64,000 nucleotides of DNA from CAVUCE01 sp963739985 (GTDB lineage Bacteria; Bacteroidota; Ignavibacteria; Ignavibacteriales; Ignavibacteriaceae): assembly GCA_963739985.1 (NCBI GenBank), contig CAVUCE010000007.1, positions 1-64,000 on the forward strand, written 5' to 3'. Both the position numbers and the translations under genes were made by a program. The notes below the pieces were generated by a model. The model made no database searches, was not told the origin of the DNA, and worked only from the letters and a program-made list of their open reading frames with translations. This document shows positions 55,138 to 64,000 of the stretch, piece by piece. The first letter of the stretch is position 1; each line of letters starts with the position of its first letter.

Positions 55138-55331
55138 AATCAAATTTCCGCAATACAGTTTCTATCGAAGTGCCTCTTTATATATAAATGTAGAAAAATT
55201 CCTTATAAATCCATTGTGAATAAAATTCCCATAGGATCTGGCTTTCGACTTTGAATCCCTATCCCCCCTTATATTACTTGTACTTAGGAGAAATATTAAC
55301 TAAATTTAACTGAAATAAATTTGGGGTAACA

Positions 55332-56639
55332 ATGAAGCTCCTCAGGCTTAATATTATAGCTATAGTATTTCTCTTATTTTTAGCAGGATGTACAAAAAAC
55401 ACACCTACATCTCCAAATCAGGAAACTAGCAAGAATGGTAGCATATCCTTGGCATTTGATAAAACGAATGCACCACAAAATGTCGTTAATATAATTGCAT
55501 ATTTAACCAGAACAAATTATGATACATTAAAAGGTAACTTAAACCTATTATCTACTTCAAGTGCAGACATTAAAATTAATGATATACCGGTTGGGACATG
55601 GCATCTTAAAATTAATGCACTAAATGCTGACAGCGCGGTCGTCTATTCCGGCGAAACAGATATTCAAATAAATGATGGAATCGTTACCCGGGTAAATTTA
55701 ACTTTAACTCCAACCGGAAAAGGTACCGGCAGTATTTATATCTTTGTTAATTGGGGTAATTCTATTTCTGATTGGGTTGATTATCAAATGAATCCAATAT
55801 TTACGGTTCAAGAAATACCATATTTTACTCTTGCAGTTACTCATAGCCAGGTTATGTTTGATAATGGCATATATAAAATGTGGTTTATGAACCTATATTA
55901 CAACGGTAAATCTGATATTAGTTACGCTGAATCTAATGATGGTATATTGTGGCATCTAGCTTCTAATTCACCGGTGTTAACTGCGGGACAAGGTGGTACG
56001 TGGGACGATAATTCTGTAGAAATGGGATACGTTTTGAAGGAAAATGGAATTTATAAGCTTTATTTTATTGGGACGAAAGAACCGAACTCCGGGATGAGAC
56101 AGATTGGGTTAGCAACTTCATCAGACGGTATACATTGGCAAAAATATACTGTTCCAATTTTACAATCTACTAGCTCTCAATTTTTCTTAGGGGTAAATTC
56201 TGTAATAAAAATAAATGATATTTATTATATGTATTATGGAGCCAGTCCTGAAAATGATTACTTTTCTTTTACTATAAATTTAGCTACTTCGACTGATGGA
56301 ATTCACTGGACGAAATATAGTCATAACCCAATATTAACTCCGACTTTGTCATGGGAAGCAAATATTGTTCGTTACCCAACCATTACGAAGGATAGTTTAG
56401 GATATCATATGTTATATTCGAATGGTAAAGATGCTTTCGGTATTGCAAACTCAACCGATGGAGTTAATTGGACTAAAGATAATCAAAATCCAATATTTAA
56501 AGTTTCGGATGTTGCAAATCAATGGTGTAGTAAAATCGCTTATCCACACTCGGTCAAGGTAGGCGATGAATATAGAATCTATTATTCAGGGATGGACAAT
56601 GCTGGTCAATTTAACATAGGTCTTATTCTGAAAAGATAA
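55332..56639 (+). CDS. Lipoprotein with five-bladed propeller-like repeats, first of a tandem pair
   Basis: The 435-residue protein has a lipoprotein signal (LFLAGC, Cys near 19) and an N-terminal beta domain (about residues 30-140). That domain contains the patterns SISLAFDK and GSIYIFVNWG. A series of repeats follows with the motifs NGIYKMWFMNL, SYAESNDGILWH, ATSSDGIHWQK and ATSTDGIHWTKY, as in GH43/GH32-type beta-propellers. No catalytic acidic triad could be assigned by eye. It may bind or process glycans at the outer membrane. It is adjacent to a paralogue and lies inside the polysaccharide region. Confidence 0.75.
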   Translation: MKLLRLNIIAIVFLLFLAGCTKNTPTSPNQETSKNGSISLAFDKTNAPQNVVNIIAYLTRTNYDTLKGNLNLLSTSSADIKINDIPVGTWHLKINALNADSAVVYSGETDIQINDGIVTRVNLTLTPTGKGTGSIYIFVNWGNSISDWVDYQMNPIFTVQEIPYFTLAVTHSQVMFDNGIYKMWFMNLYYNGKSDISYAESNDGILWHLASNSPVLTAGQGGTWDDNSVEMGYVLKENGIYKLYFIGTKEPNSGMRQIGLATSSDGIHWQKYTVPILQSTSSQFFLGVNSVIKINDIYYMYYGASPENDYFSFTINLATSTDGIHWTKYSHNPILTPTLSWEANIVRYPTITKDSLGYHMLYSNGKDAFGIANSTDGVNWTKDNQNPIFKVSDVANQWCSKIAYPHSVKVGDEYRIYYSGMDNAGQFNIGLILKR

Positions 56640-56719
56640 AAAGGCATACTTGATATATGAATATTCGGAACAAAATAAGTTTAAAGATTATCAATAAATA
56701 AAATTTTGAAGTAATTGTT

Positions 56720-58030
56720 ATGAAAATATATACTCTAACCTTCTGTCTATTTTTAATTTTTTATGGATGTTCTCAAAATGCACCAACCTCTCCGAGGGAT
56801 CATAACTCCTCAACCGGAAACTTATCATTAAGCATTGATAAGACGACTGCACCTAAAAACGTAGTGAAGGTAGTTGCTCATCTAACACGAACAAATCATG
56901 ATACTCGTTCTGCCGAACTGAATTTACTTTCAAATACTACTGCAGATATCTCTTTTGGTCAAGTTTTGACAGGCACATGGCATTTAAAGGTAGATGCTAT
57001 TGATTCTGATAGTGCGGTTGTTTACACGGGTGAAACGGATGTGGAAGTTAAAGTCGGCTTAATTACAAACGTAAATTTGACATTGAGTCCAACAGGTAAC
57101 GGCCATGGGAGCATCTACATCTTTGTTAATTGGGGAACTGGGGCACTTAAATGGAACGACTATAGCGGTAATCCGGTTTTCACAAATTCAGATTCAGGTA
57201 ATGGTGCAAACGGAATAGGTAATCCATACATCATTATAGATAACGGCATTTACAAAATGTGGTTTAAATATTTAGAAAATAACGGAGTTGGTACAATTGG
57301 TTATGCTGAATCTAAAAATGGAATATCATGGGCAACAGTTGGGAATGGACCTGTAATTAAAACGGGTTCTCAGGGTTCATGGGACATGGGAATGGTAACA
57401 CCGGGTCCGGTAATAAAAGAGGATGGTATTTATAAAATGTATTATAGCGGTGCTGTTGAAGCCCATCTCATCGGACAAATTGGATTAGCTACTTCTAGCG
57501 ATGGAATTCATTGGCAGAAATATCCAAAACCGATTATTCAAGCCGGAAGCGGTTGGGAGACCAGTATTAATGCAAATTCATTGGTAAAAAAAGATGGTGT
57601 TTATTATTTATATTATGTTGGATTGGGATCATCAAATACTTTAAGACAAGGATTAGCTACTTCAACTGATGGAATAAATTGGAAAAAATATGAAGGTAAT
57701 CCTATTCTTAGTCCTACCGAAGGCTGGGAATATAAAGGGAGCTATTATTCCTCTGTCATTTTTGAAAATGGAATTTTCAAAATGGTATATATGAACAACC
57801 AGACAAATGATACGGGTTTTGGTAAAGCTGTATCAACTGACGGTATTCATTGGACAAAAGATTCCAACAACCCTTACTTCACAGGGACTGATACTTACAA
57901 TAATTGGACATTTAGACCTATATACCCATTTTTCATCAAGGTAGGGAATTCATACAGAGTTTATTATGCTAGTACAGTTACTACAAATAATAAGCAAGCA
58001 ATCGGATTTTTAACTTTCAATCAATTTTAA
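56720..58030 (+). CDS. Lipoprotein with five-bladed propeller-like repeats, second of a tandem pair
   Basis: The 436-residue paralogue of the preceding protein has the same organisation. It has lipobox FYGC (Cys near 16), an N-terminal domain with LSLSIDKTTAPKNVVKVVAH, then repeats NGIYKMWFKYLEN, GYAESKNGISWATV, ATSSDGIHWQKYPK and DGIHWTKDSNN. The intergenic gap is 80 bp. Divergence is spread evenly, so the duplication is older than the membrane-protein array. It probably acts outside the cell, anchored by lipid. Confidence 0.75.
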   Translation: MKIYTLTFCLFLIFYGCSQNAPTSPRDHNSSTGNLSLSIDKTTAPKNVVKVVAHLTRTNHDTRSAELNLLSNTTADISFGQVLTGTWHLKVDAIDSDSAVVYTGETDVEVKVGLITNVNLTLSPTGNGHGSIYIFVNWGTGALKWNDYSGNPVFTNSDSGNGANGIGNPYIIIDNGIYKMWFKYLENNGVGTIGYAESKNGISWATVGNGPVIKTGSQGSWDMGMVTPGPVIKEDGIYKMYYSGAVEAHLIGQIGLATSSDGIHWQKYPKPIIQAGSGWETSINANSLVKKDGVYYLYYVGLGSSNTLRQGLATSTDGINWKKYEGNPILSPTEGWEYKGSYYSSVIFENGIFKMVYMNNQTNDTGFGKAVSTDGIHWTKDSNNPYFTGTDTYNNWTFRPIYPFFIKVGNSYRVYYASTVTTNNKQAIGFLTFNQF

Positions 58031-58076
58031 GCGTAGTGAATAAATAATTTGAAGTGGGCATAGAGCGAACTTATAA

Positions 58077-59344
58077 TCACACAATATTTAAAATTTCAGC
58101 TAATTCTTTCGCAATATTTTTTCTATCAAATTTTTTTATAAATTCAAGATCGGTGCTGAATGTACTGATCTTGTTAAAAAACTCAGCGGCGCTTTCATTA
58201 TATTTAAACATCATCCCCGCATTAGAGTCTTCAACAATTCTTTTTACCTCTTTATTATCATCACCAAATGCTATTATCGGTGTGCCTGATCTTAAATACT
58301 CAAACAATTTGCCCGGTACGTGTCTTTTTTCTGTTGAGCAGACAAGCAAACAATCGGCAGAAATTAGTTCCTTAAGCATTTCATCATAACTTAGATAACC
58401 TAAATAGGCGGTATAATCATCAAGATTATTTTTGCTGATTGTATCTTTAATTCCCGGACTTACAGTTCCAATAAATTTTATTTTGAATTTGTTGCCGCTA
58501 TCAATTTGATGTTTTATTTCTTCCCAGAATTTTGGGGCTAATTGAAAATCAAAAATATTGCCTGCATGAACAAGTACTTTTTCATCTTTTGATTTTTTAA
58601 ACTCAAGGTTTCTAAGATCAGTGAAAGACTCTTCACTGAACCCCCAATAAAGGAAGTGCGATTTATCCTTTAAGAATTTATACTTTGCTGAATAATCGTC
58701 CTTCATAGTTTCGGTTACGAATATTGCGGTTTTCGAATTTTTAAGTACTTTTTTCTCAAGATAATTATCTATTGCAAGTGTAGCGCGGCTTCTCTTAAAA
58801 TCTTTATAATAGATTATATCAACCCATGGATCAATAAAAACTGGGATATGTGGAATATTAAATTTTTTCCCAAGACTCATTCCAATAAGTTGGGTAGTAT
58901 GTGGCGGACCAATAGTGATGATTGCATCAATATTCTCTTTTCGTAAAATTTCTTTACCTTTTTTTACAGCCGGGAAATACCAACCTATTCGTGCGTCTGG
59001 AATAAAAAGATTCATTCTTATCCAGATCGAAATCCGATGGGTCAAGACTTCTATTAGTCATAGAAATAGTTTCCGAGGCTATCAAGTTGTTCTTCTTTCT
59101 TTTTCCCGGTAAATTTTTTATAAACATTGAACGGCTCAAAAGTTTTGCTTTTTATAACTTTCAATTTCGGATCAATTTCAGAAAGCATACTTTCATCTTT
59201 ACTTGAAAAAGTATCTTCCTCAACCGTGAGTACAATTGGTTGCCAATCATTATCCGGCAAGTATTTAATCATTTGTAATGGCCAATGAAGAGAGGCTTTA
59301 ACAGATGGAGGCCAATAATATGTAATAAACAAAACTTTTTTCAT
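58077..59344 (-). pseudogene. Glycosyltransferase (GT4-like) with two frameshifts
   Basis: On the minus strand the first part (59344-59054) begins MKKVLFITYYWPPSVKASLH and shows VLTVEEDTF and KLKVIKSKTFEPFNVYK. A middle frame near 59080-59040 gives NLIASETISMTNRSL, and the third frame (59045-58077) gives ISIWIRMNLFIPDARIGWYF, HTTQLIGMSLGKKFNIPHIP and DCLLVCSTEKRHVPGKLFEY. Together they form a typical family 4 glycosyltransferase of about 420 residues. Two single-base shifts are required. It ends convergent with the second lipoprotein gene. Confidence 0.8.
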
Positions 59345-59363
59345 TATTCTATATTAAGTATTA

Positions 59364-59963
59364 CTAATTCTTAGTTCCGACTAATCTAATTACACTTGCT
59401 TCGCCTTCGTGATATTTGCCTTCTGATAGAACTGTCGTTGCATTTTCTAATAATTCAATTTGCAAATCCGAAAAATCATTTGCTATCTCTTCTAAAGAGT
59501 ATAATGCTTCTAAATTTTGAGGGCCTCCCGATTTCTTCCCTAATTGTTCCTTTGAAAACACTTCGAGAATAATTTTACCGCCGGGTTTTAATGCTTTGAT
59601 CGCATTTGAATGAACTTTTTTACTGAGTTCTTTATTCAGATGGACAAAGATTATACCCAATGCATCGTAATAATTTTCCTTTGGAATGTAGTTGCTTAAA
59701 TCGCCGATAATATAATTAAATTTTACCTTATGTTTTTCCGCCAAAGTCAAAGCCTTTTCTTTTGCTGCTTCACTAAAATCAATTGCATCTACCTGCCATT
59801 TTTGAATTGAAGCAAAAACTGCGTTTCTTCCTTCACCTTCCGCGAGCATCAATAAATTACCAGGTTTTAACTTCAATATTTGTTCTCTAAAGAATGTATT
59901 GGGTTCTTCTCCGTATGCGAATTCATTATCTGAGTATCGCTCATTCCAAAAATTATTTTTCAT
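59364..59963 (-). CDS. Class I SAM-dependent methyltransferase (TehB-like)
   Basis: The 199-residue protein has NNFWNERYSDNEFAYGEEPN at the start, then LLMLAEGEGRNAVFASIQKW (motif I near residues 37-52), IDFSEAAKEKALTLA (motif II) and LKPGGKIILEVFSKEQLGKK near 124-143. This is the pattern of the small TehB/methyltransf_25-like family. It may detoxify or modify a small molecule. It lies upstream of the broken glycosyltransferase on the minus strand and shares a divergent 158-bp promoter region with the polyketide synthase. Confidence 0.8.
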   Translation of the reverse strand: MKNNFWNERYSDNEFAYGEEPNTFFREQILKLKPGNLLMLAEGEGRNAVFASIQKWQVDAIDFSEAAKEKALTLAEKHKVKFNYIIGDLSNYIPKENYYDALGIIFVHLNKELSKKVHSNAIKALKPGGKIILEVFSKEQLGKKSGGPQNLEALYSLEEIANDFSDLQIELLENATTVLSEGKYHEGEASVIRLVGTKN

Positions 59964-60121
59964 AAAATCCTAAAACTAAAATTTGTAAAATTTTAACCTA
60001 AATATATTAAAAAGGGATATGAAACTTAAAGTTAATTTAGTGTGTTTTATGTTTTATACTGAATATTGCATTTTTTGTTATCAAATAGTTTTCGTAGCTT
60101 CATTAAAACAAAGGATTAATA

Positions 60122-61213
60122 ATGCTAGTAGATATTGCAACTGCTCCTCCGCCATATAAATCAACGCAGGATAATACCACCGAAGAGCTTAAAAAAAGAA
60201 TGGCAGTGCGACCCGCTGTTGAAAGGCTAATAAATTCGGCTTCAAAGCATTCAGGTATTGAGACAAGATGTTTTGTGGTGCCGGATGCAGTTGAAAAACA
60301 TAGTTCCAGCTTTTTCTCTGATGAACAGGGTTACTTTAAACCTGATACTCAAGCAAGAATGCAAGAGTATGAAAAATGGGCAAAAGATCTTTCAGAAAAG
60401 GCCGTAAGAAAATTGGTGGAGAATAATTCATACGATGTAAAAAACCTCAAAAAAATAGTTACAATTTCGTGTACCGGATTTTTTGCGCCTGGATTAGATT
60501 ATCATCTAATAAATAAGTTCGATTTTTCACCGGAGATTAAGAGAACAAATATAGGTTTTATGGGTTGCGCTGCTTCACTAATTGGTATCAATTCTGTCGC
60601 TGAGGCTATGAAAATTTCGGAAGAAAATTCGGACACACTTTTAATTTCTGTTGAGCTCTGTAGTTTACATCTTCAAACTGAACCAACCAGAGATAATATT
60701 CTTGCAAATTTAATTTTCGCTGATGGGTGTGCTGCTGCTTTATTCTCAAACTCAGATATTTATAAAAATAAAACTCGATTTGAAATCATTTCTACTCATT
60801 CTATTTTATTTCCGGATTCTGCAGATTATATGGGCTGGAAAATTGGGAATTTTGGTTTTGAGATGATGCTTTCTTCAGACTTGCCTAAAATTATTTTAGA
60901 TGAAGCTGTTCCAAAGGCTAAGCGTATTCTGAAGGATGCTGGATTGAATATTGACGAAATAAAATATTGGGCGCTCCATCCGGGAGGACGTGCAATATTA
61001 GATTCACTCCAAAACGGTTTAGAACTATCTGATGAAAAATTAATCCCTTCACGCGAAGTATTAAAACATTATGGTAATATGTCTTCTGCTTCTATACTTT
61101 ATGTTTTGCAATATATTTTGAATAATGCGGATCTAAAAAAAGATGATTACTGCTGTGCAATGGCATTTGGTCCGGGATTAACGATGGAATTAGTCATTTT
61201 CAAAGGTATTTGA
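60122..61213 (+). CDS. Type III polyketide synthase
   Basis: The 363-residue protein belongs to the chalcone/stilbene-synthase-like family. It has Cys 149 in GFMGCAAS, His 286 in WALHPGGRAIL and Asn 319 in YGNMSSASI, the Cys-His-Asn triad. It joins an acyl starter with malonyl-CoA units. Bacterial members make alkylresorcinols, alkylpyrones or polyhydroxybenzenes. The starter is not predictable from sequence by eye. It starts a three-gene operon with a methyltransferase (1-bp overlap) and an FAD oxidoreductase, a layout recalling the srsABC phenolic lipid genes of Streptomyces griseus (known there; homology of the tailoring genes is not claimed). Confidence 0.92.
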   Translation: MLVDIATAPPPYKSTQDNTTEELKKRMAVRPAVERLINSASKHSGIETRCFVVPDAVEKHSSSFFSDEQGYFKPDTQARMQEYEKWAKDLSEKAVRKLVENNSYDVKNLKKIVTISCTGFFAPGLDYHLINKFDFSPEIKRTNIGFMGCAASLIGINSVAEAMKISEENSDTLLISVELCSLHLQTEPTRDNILANLIFADGCAAALFSNSDIYKNKTRFEIISTHSILFPDSADYMGWKIGNFGFEMMLSSDLPKIILDEAVPKAKRILKDAGLNIDEIKYWALHPGGRAILDSLQNGLELSDEKLIPSREVLKHYGNMSSASILYVLQYILNNADLKKDDYCCAMAFGPGLTMELVIFKGI

Positions 61214-61896
61214 TGTTTCTAAAAAGAAGTTATGAATCTGAAATCATGGATGATTTTTCTATTCAGGATCAGCGCTTGAGTGAGGCATTAGCTGAGTTAA
61301 GAGTCATAAATAATTTACTTGGAGGAAATTCTGTTTCATTAGCAGGTATTAAAGATATTTTAAAAAATAAGGTACGGCAAAATGGGAAAATAAAAGTACT
61401 CGATTTAGGTGCAGGTTCTTCTGATACAATGATTTCTGCAAACTTGAATCTAAAATTATTAAAAGTGTTTGGCTTGGATATTAATTTGGGTTCATGCAAG
61501 TTTATTAAGAAATACTCACCAAAATTCCAACCTGTTTGCGCTGATGCTTTAAATGTTCCTTTTAAAGAAAACGCTTTTGATGTCTCCCATGCATCATTAT
61601 TTTTTCATCATTTAACACAAGAACAAATACAAAACGTAATAAAATCTCTTTTAAAGATATCTAGATTTGGATTAGTAATAAACGATTTAAGACGTTCGGT
61701 ATTTGCATATATAGGTATAAAAATTTTAACTACGCTTTTTTCTTCAAGTGTTATGGTAAAGAATGACGCACCTCTTTCTGTTAGAAGGGGATTTACTAAA
61801 AGTGATTTACTAAGTATTCTTGCCAATCTGAATATCCGGGAATTTAAAATTAAGCGTAAATGGGCTTTTAGATGGTTGATAATAATTTATAATTAA
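61213..61896 (+). CDS. Class I methyltransferase coupled to the polyketide synthase
   Basis: ATG 61213 overlaps the synthase stop (TGATG), so translation is coupled; the start gives 227 residues (MFLKRSYESEIMDDF). Motif I is VLDLGAGSSDTMISANL near residue 60, followed by FGLDINLGS, FDVSHASLFFHHLTQE and LVINDLRRS. It may methylate the polyketide ring (C- or O-), as judged from operon position. The C-terminal part has a hydrophobic stretch (about 155-175), so membrane contact is possible. Confidence 0.82.
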   Translation: MFLKRSYESEIMDDFSIQDQRLSEALAELRVINNLLGGNSVSLAGIKDILKNKVRQNGKIKVLDLGAGSSDTMISANLNLKLLKVFGLDINLGSCKFIKKYSPKFQPVCADALNVPFKENAFDVSHASLFFHHLTQEQIQNVIKSLLKISRFGLVINDLRRSVFAYIGIKILTTLFSSSVMVKNDAPLSVRRGFTKSDLLSILANLNIREFKIKRKWAFRWLIIIYN

Positions 61897-61908
61897 GAAT
61901 TATATAAA

Positions 61909-63039
61909 ATGAAGTTTGATGTAGCAATAATCGGAGGAGGACCAGCGGGGGCTTTAGCTGCTTTACAATTGACAAAAAGTAATTTTAAAGTTTGTCTAAT
62001 TGAGCAGAAACGTTTTCCGAGGGAAACTTTATGCGGTGAGTTTTTATCTAAAGAAGTTGTAGATAAATTAAAAAAACTGGATTTGTTTGATAAATTTCTT
62101 CAGTTAAATCCGAATAAAATTGAATCATTTAAATTTGTAAACAATGACGGAAATTTTATAAAACATGTTCTGCCATTTTCTGCATACGGAATTAAAAGAT
62201 CTAGTTTAGATTTATTTCTGTTAAAGGAATCTAAGAACGCTGGAGCTATAATATTTCAACCCGCCAAAGTTTTATCTGTTGAGAAAAATGAGGAAATATT
62301 TACATTAAGATTATCAGGAAAAGTTGAAATAACTTCTTCTAAAGTTATTGGCGCATTTGGAAAGCGAAGTATTCTTGATACATCTATGGCAAGAAATTTT
62401 ATTAAATATACTTCGAATCTAAGCGGAATAAAATTTCACTTGGATAAAAAATTATTTAGAGATTTTTCATCGGATGAAATTTTAATTTTTGCTGATAATG
62501 GAATTTATTGTGGGCTGAATCAGGTTAATGAGAATAAAATTACTGTTTGCTTTTTAATTGATTCAAAAGAAAACTCAAAATCGCCGAAGTTAGAGTTAAT
62601 AAGTTTTATTAAAGCAAATTCGGAATTCAGTAATCTTTTTAACGGTACTTTTGAACATGCAATCATGAACGCTGATACATTTGGTGCGGGCAATATTTAT
62701 TTTGGTAAAAAAGAACTGGTAAAAGACGGTATCTTCATGATTGGAGACGCGGCGGGAGTAATTTCTCCACTAGCCGGCGATGGTATTGCAATGGCTGTTG
62801 AATCATCCGAACTTATTACTAATTTATTAGTTGAACAAAGAGAAAAGAAATTAGATTGGAAATTAGTTGAAAGAAAGTATATATACGAGTGGGAAAATTT
62901 GTTTAACTCCCGATTGCGATCGGCTAAAATCATTCAATTTTTTATAATGAAAAAAGCGATTAGACATATTGGATTTTTAGTTGTCAGAATGTATCCTAAA
63001 ATATTATTAAGGTTGATACAGATGACAAGACAGGGTTAG
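61909..63039 (+). CDS. FAD-dependent oxidoreductase (geranylgeranyl reductase/monooxygenase-like)
   Basis: The 376-residue flavoprotein has the dinucleotide motif DVAIIGGGPAGALAALQLTK near the N-terminus, FPRETLCGEFLSKEVV near 37-52 and the FAD-ribityl motif MIGDAAGVISPLAGDGIAMA near 279-298. These match the geranylgeranyl reductase/flavin monooxygenase superfamily. It could hydroxylate or reduce the polyketide product. It begins 12 bp after the methyltransferase stop and completes the operon. The exact reaction is inferred. Confidence 0.87.
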   Translation: MKFDVAIIGGGPAGALAALQLTKSNFKVCLIEQKRFPRETLCGEFLSKEVVDKLKKLDLFDKFLQLNPNKIESFKFVNNDGNFIKHVLPFSAYGIKRSSLDLFLLKESKNAGAIIFQPAKVLSVEKNEEIFTLRLSGKVEITSSKVIGAFGKRSILDTSMARNFIKYTSNLSGIKFHLDKKLFRDFSSDEILIFADNGIYCGLNQVNENKITVCFLIDSKENSKSPKLELISFIKANSEFSNLFNGTFEHAIMNADTFGAGNIYFGKKELVKDGIFMIGDAAGVISPLAGDGIAMAVESSELITNLLVEQREKKLDWKLVERKYIYEWENLFNSRLRSAKIIQFFIMKKAIRHIGFLVVRMYPKILLRLIQMTRQG

Positions 63040-63119
63040 AGAAATTTTCAAAAAATTACGCAAAGTTTTATATTTGCGATCGAATATAATAAAATAATTA
63101 AGAACAGATTTAGCAGATT

Positions 63120-63494
63120 ATGGAATTTAAATTGAAAAATATAGAAAAATTTATTGTTGTTGGTGATAGGGTTTTAATACGTCCGGAGGAAGATGCGAGC
63201 AAAACTGCAAGCGGGTTATTTCTACCACCGGGAGTTTCTGAGAAGGAAAAAATACAGAGCGGATACATAATTAAAACCGGACCTGGTTACCCAATGGGTG
63301 CTCCTACTGAGGATGAACCCTGGAAAGAATCTAAAGAGTTAGTAAAATATATTCCGCTTCAAGCAAAAGAAGGCGACTTAGCAATATTTCTTAGAAAAGA
63401 GGCATATGAAATCGAATTTGAAAAAGAAAAATTTTTAATAGTTCCTCAATCCGCAATATTGTTATTAATTCGTGACGATATACTAAATTATTAA
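63120..63494 (+). CDS. GroES-like co-chaperone paralogue
   Basis: The 124-residue cpn10-like protein has a GroES fold pattern (VVGDRVLIRPEEDASKTASG near residues 14-33, then IIKTGPGYPMG and GDLAIFLRKEAYEIEFEKEK). It is longer than normal GroES (about 95), with an insert of about 20 residues (PTEDEPWKESKELVKYIPLQ). No groEL is adjacent, so it is a stand-alone paralogue, perhaps specialised. It follows the polyketide operon by 80 bp. Confidence 0.85.
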   Translation: MEFKLKNIEKFIVVGDRVLIRPEEDASKTASGLFLPPGVSEKEKIQSGYIIKTGPGYPMGAPTEDEPWKESKELVKYIPLQAKEGDLAIFLRKEAYEIEFEKEKFLIVPQSAILLLIRDDILNY

Positions 63495-63617
63495 TTTAAT
63501 CTAATTCTTTTGCGATATGTTTTGAAAAATATTCACAAGATCGAATTATATAGCTCTTTGAAGATTTATACAGATGGAGCAATTTGGGAGTTATGCTTTA
63601 CAGAATAGAAAAGTTAA

Positions 63618-63896
63618 TCAGATAAACGGGATATATTTAGTTATCAGATAAAGTAAAGATCTCCTTCTTCTACCTATATAAATTGGATCATTTATTAAAT
63701 CCAGATCAAAGTCTAACCTTTTATCCCTTTCCCCTGAATCAATCTCATCATATGCGACTTGAAGATAGTGTTTTAATGTTTCGATATCATCGTAAGGTGA
63801 AACTGGTAAATGAAGATCTATACATTGTTTGTAAAGTTCTTCATTTTGTTCTGGGGAATAATTTACAGCTGTGTTTTGTGTGTAATTATTTTTCAT
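63618..63896 (-). CDS. Hypothetical protein
   Basis: This 92-residue protein is acidic, with a run of Asp/Glu-rich residues near 38-65 followed by a basic RRRR cluster near 76-79. It has no signal peptide and no recognised domain. It could be a small regulatory protein or a spurious open frame. The start is preceded by only a weak purine-rich sequence. Nothing further is supported by context. Confidence 0.4.
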   Translation of the reverse strand: MKNNYTQNTAVNYSPEQNEELYKQCIDLHLPVSPYDDIETLKHYLQVAYDEIDSGERDKRLDFDLDLINDPIYIGRRRRSLLYLITKYIPFI

Positions 63897-64000
63897 ACCC
63901 GACCAACTTAATTTGTTTTAATTATTTATAGAAAAAATTTATTCCCACCAACTTAATATTTTGAATTGTGAGGATTTCAAATTGTTTTTTGCGTTGTCAA

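Overview
The window looks like a low-GC Bacteroidota/Chlorobi-group genome, most probably of the Ignavibacteria lineage. This is inferred from the PorV/PorQ-like outer-membrane protein, a GldL/GldM-like gene pair, a complete SufBCDSUT operon, AT-rich intergenic DNA and the overall style of the proteins. No rRNA or other taxonomic marker is present to settle it.

Region 1 (1-6.3 kb) is the right part of an integrated element ending beside a tRNA-Ser(TGA) gene. It holds a hypothetical gene, an AAA-type ATPase whose C-terminus runs into a NADAR domain broken by three single-base shifts, a small excisionase-like protein, a tyrosine recombinase, a spore-photoproduct-lyase-like radical SAM protein, and a zinc-ribbon protein derived from an IS1595-type transposase. 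Region 2 (6.3-18.7 kb) is housekeeping: HisN-type phosphatase, 6-phosphogluconolactonase, a three-gene envelope operon (channel-like, GldM-like, outer-membrane protein), a GH13 enzyme, two nucleotide-sugar/glycosyl transferases, a second radical SAM protein, a 35-residue membrane protein and a TlpA-like lipoprotein.

Region 3 (18.9-26.6 kb) is the most unusual. Two paralogous sensor-kinase modules, each with a stand-alone receiver, flank a tandem array of about 190-residue polytopic membrane proteins: three intact and two decayed copies of a family I do not recognise. The second kinase begins inside the tail of the last decayed copy, in another reading frame.

Region 4 (26.6-39.5 kb, minus strand apart from one small exported protein) has a PorV-like protein, gpmI, nhaA, an SMP-30-like protein, and the suf operon (sufB-C-D-S-U-T) followed by a bacilliredoxin and an Rrf2 regulator. 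Region 5 (39.8-59.3 kb) is a surface-polysaccharide locus: glycosyltransferases, methyltransferases, a flippase, a YfhO-like membrane protein, and WbpB/WbpD/WbpI-like enzymes pointing to a diacetamido-uronic acid sugar. Many of its genes carry single-base frameshifts, which are absent from the housekeeping blocks. Two tandem lipoproteins with beta-propeller repeats sit within it. Region 6 (59.4-63.9 kb) holds a methyltransferase, a type III polyketide synthase operon (synthase, coupled methyltransferase, FAD oxidoreductase), a lone GroES-like protein and an unknown small protein.
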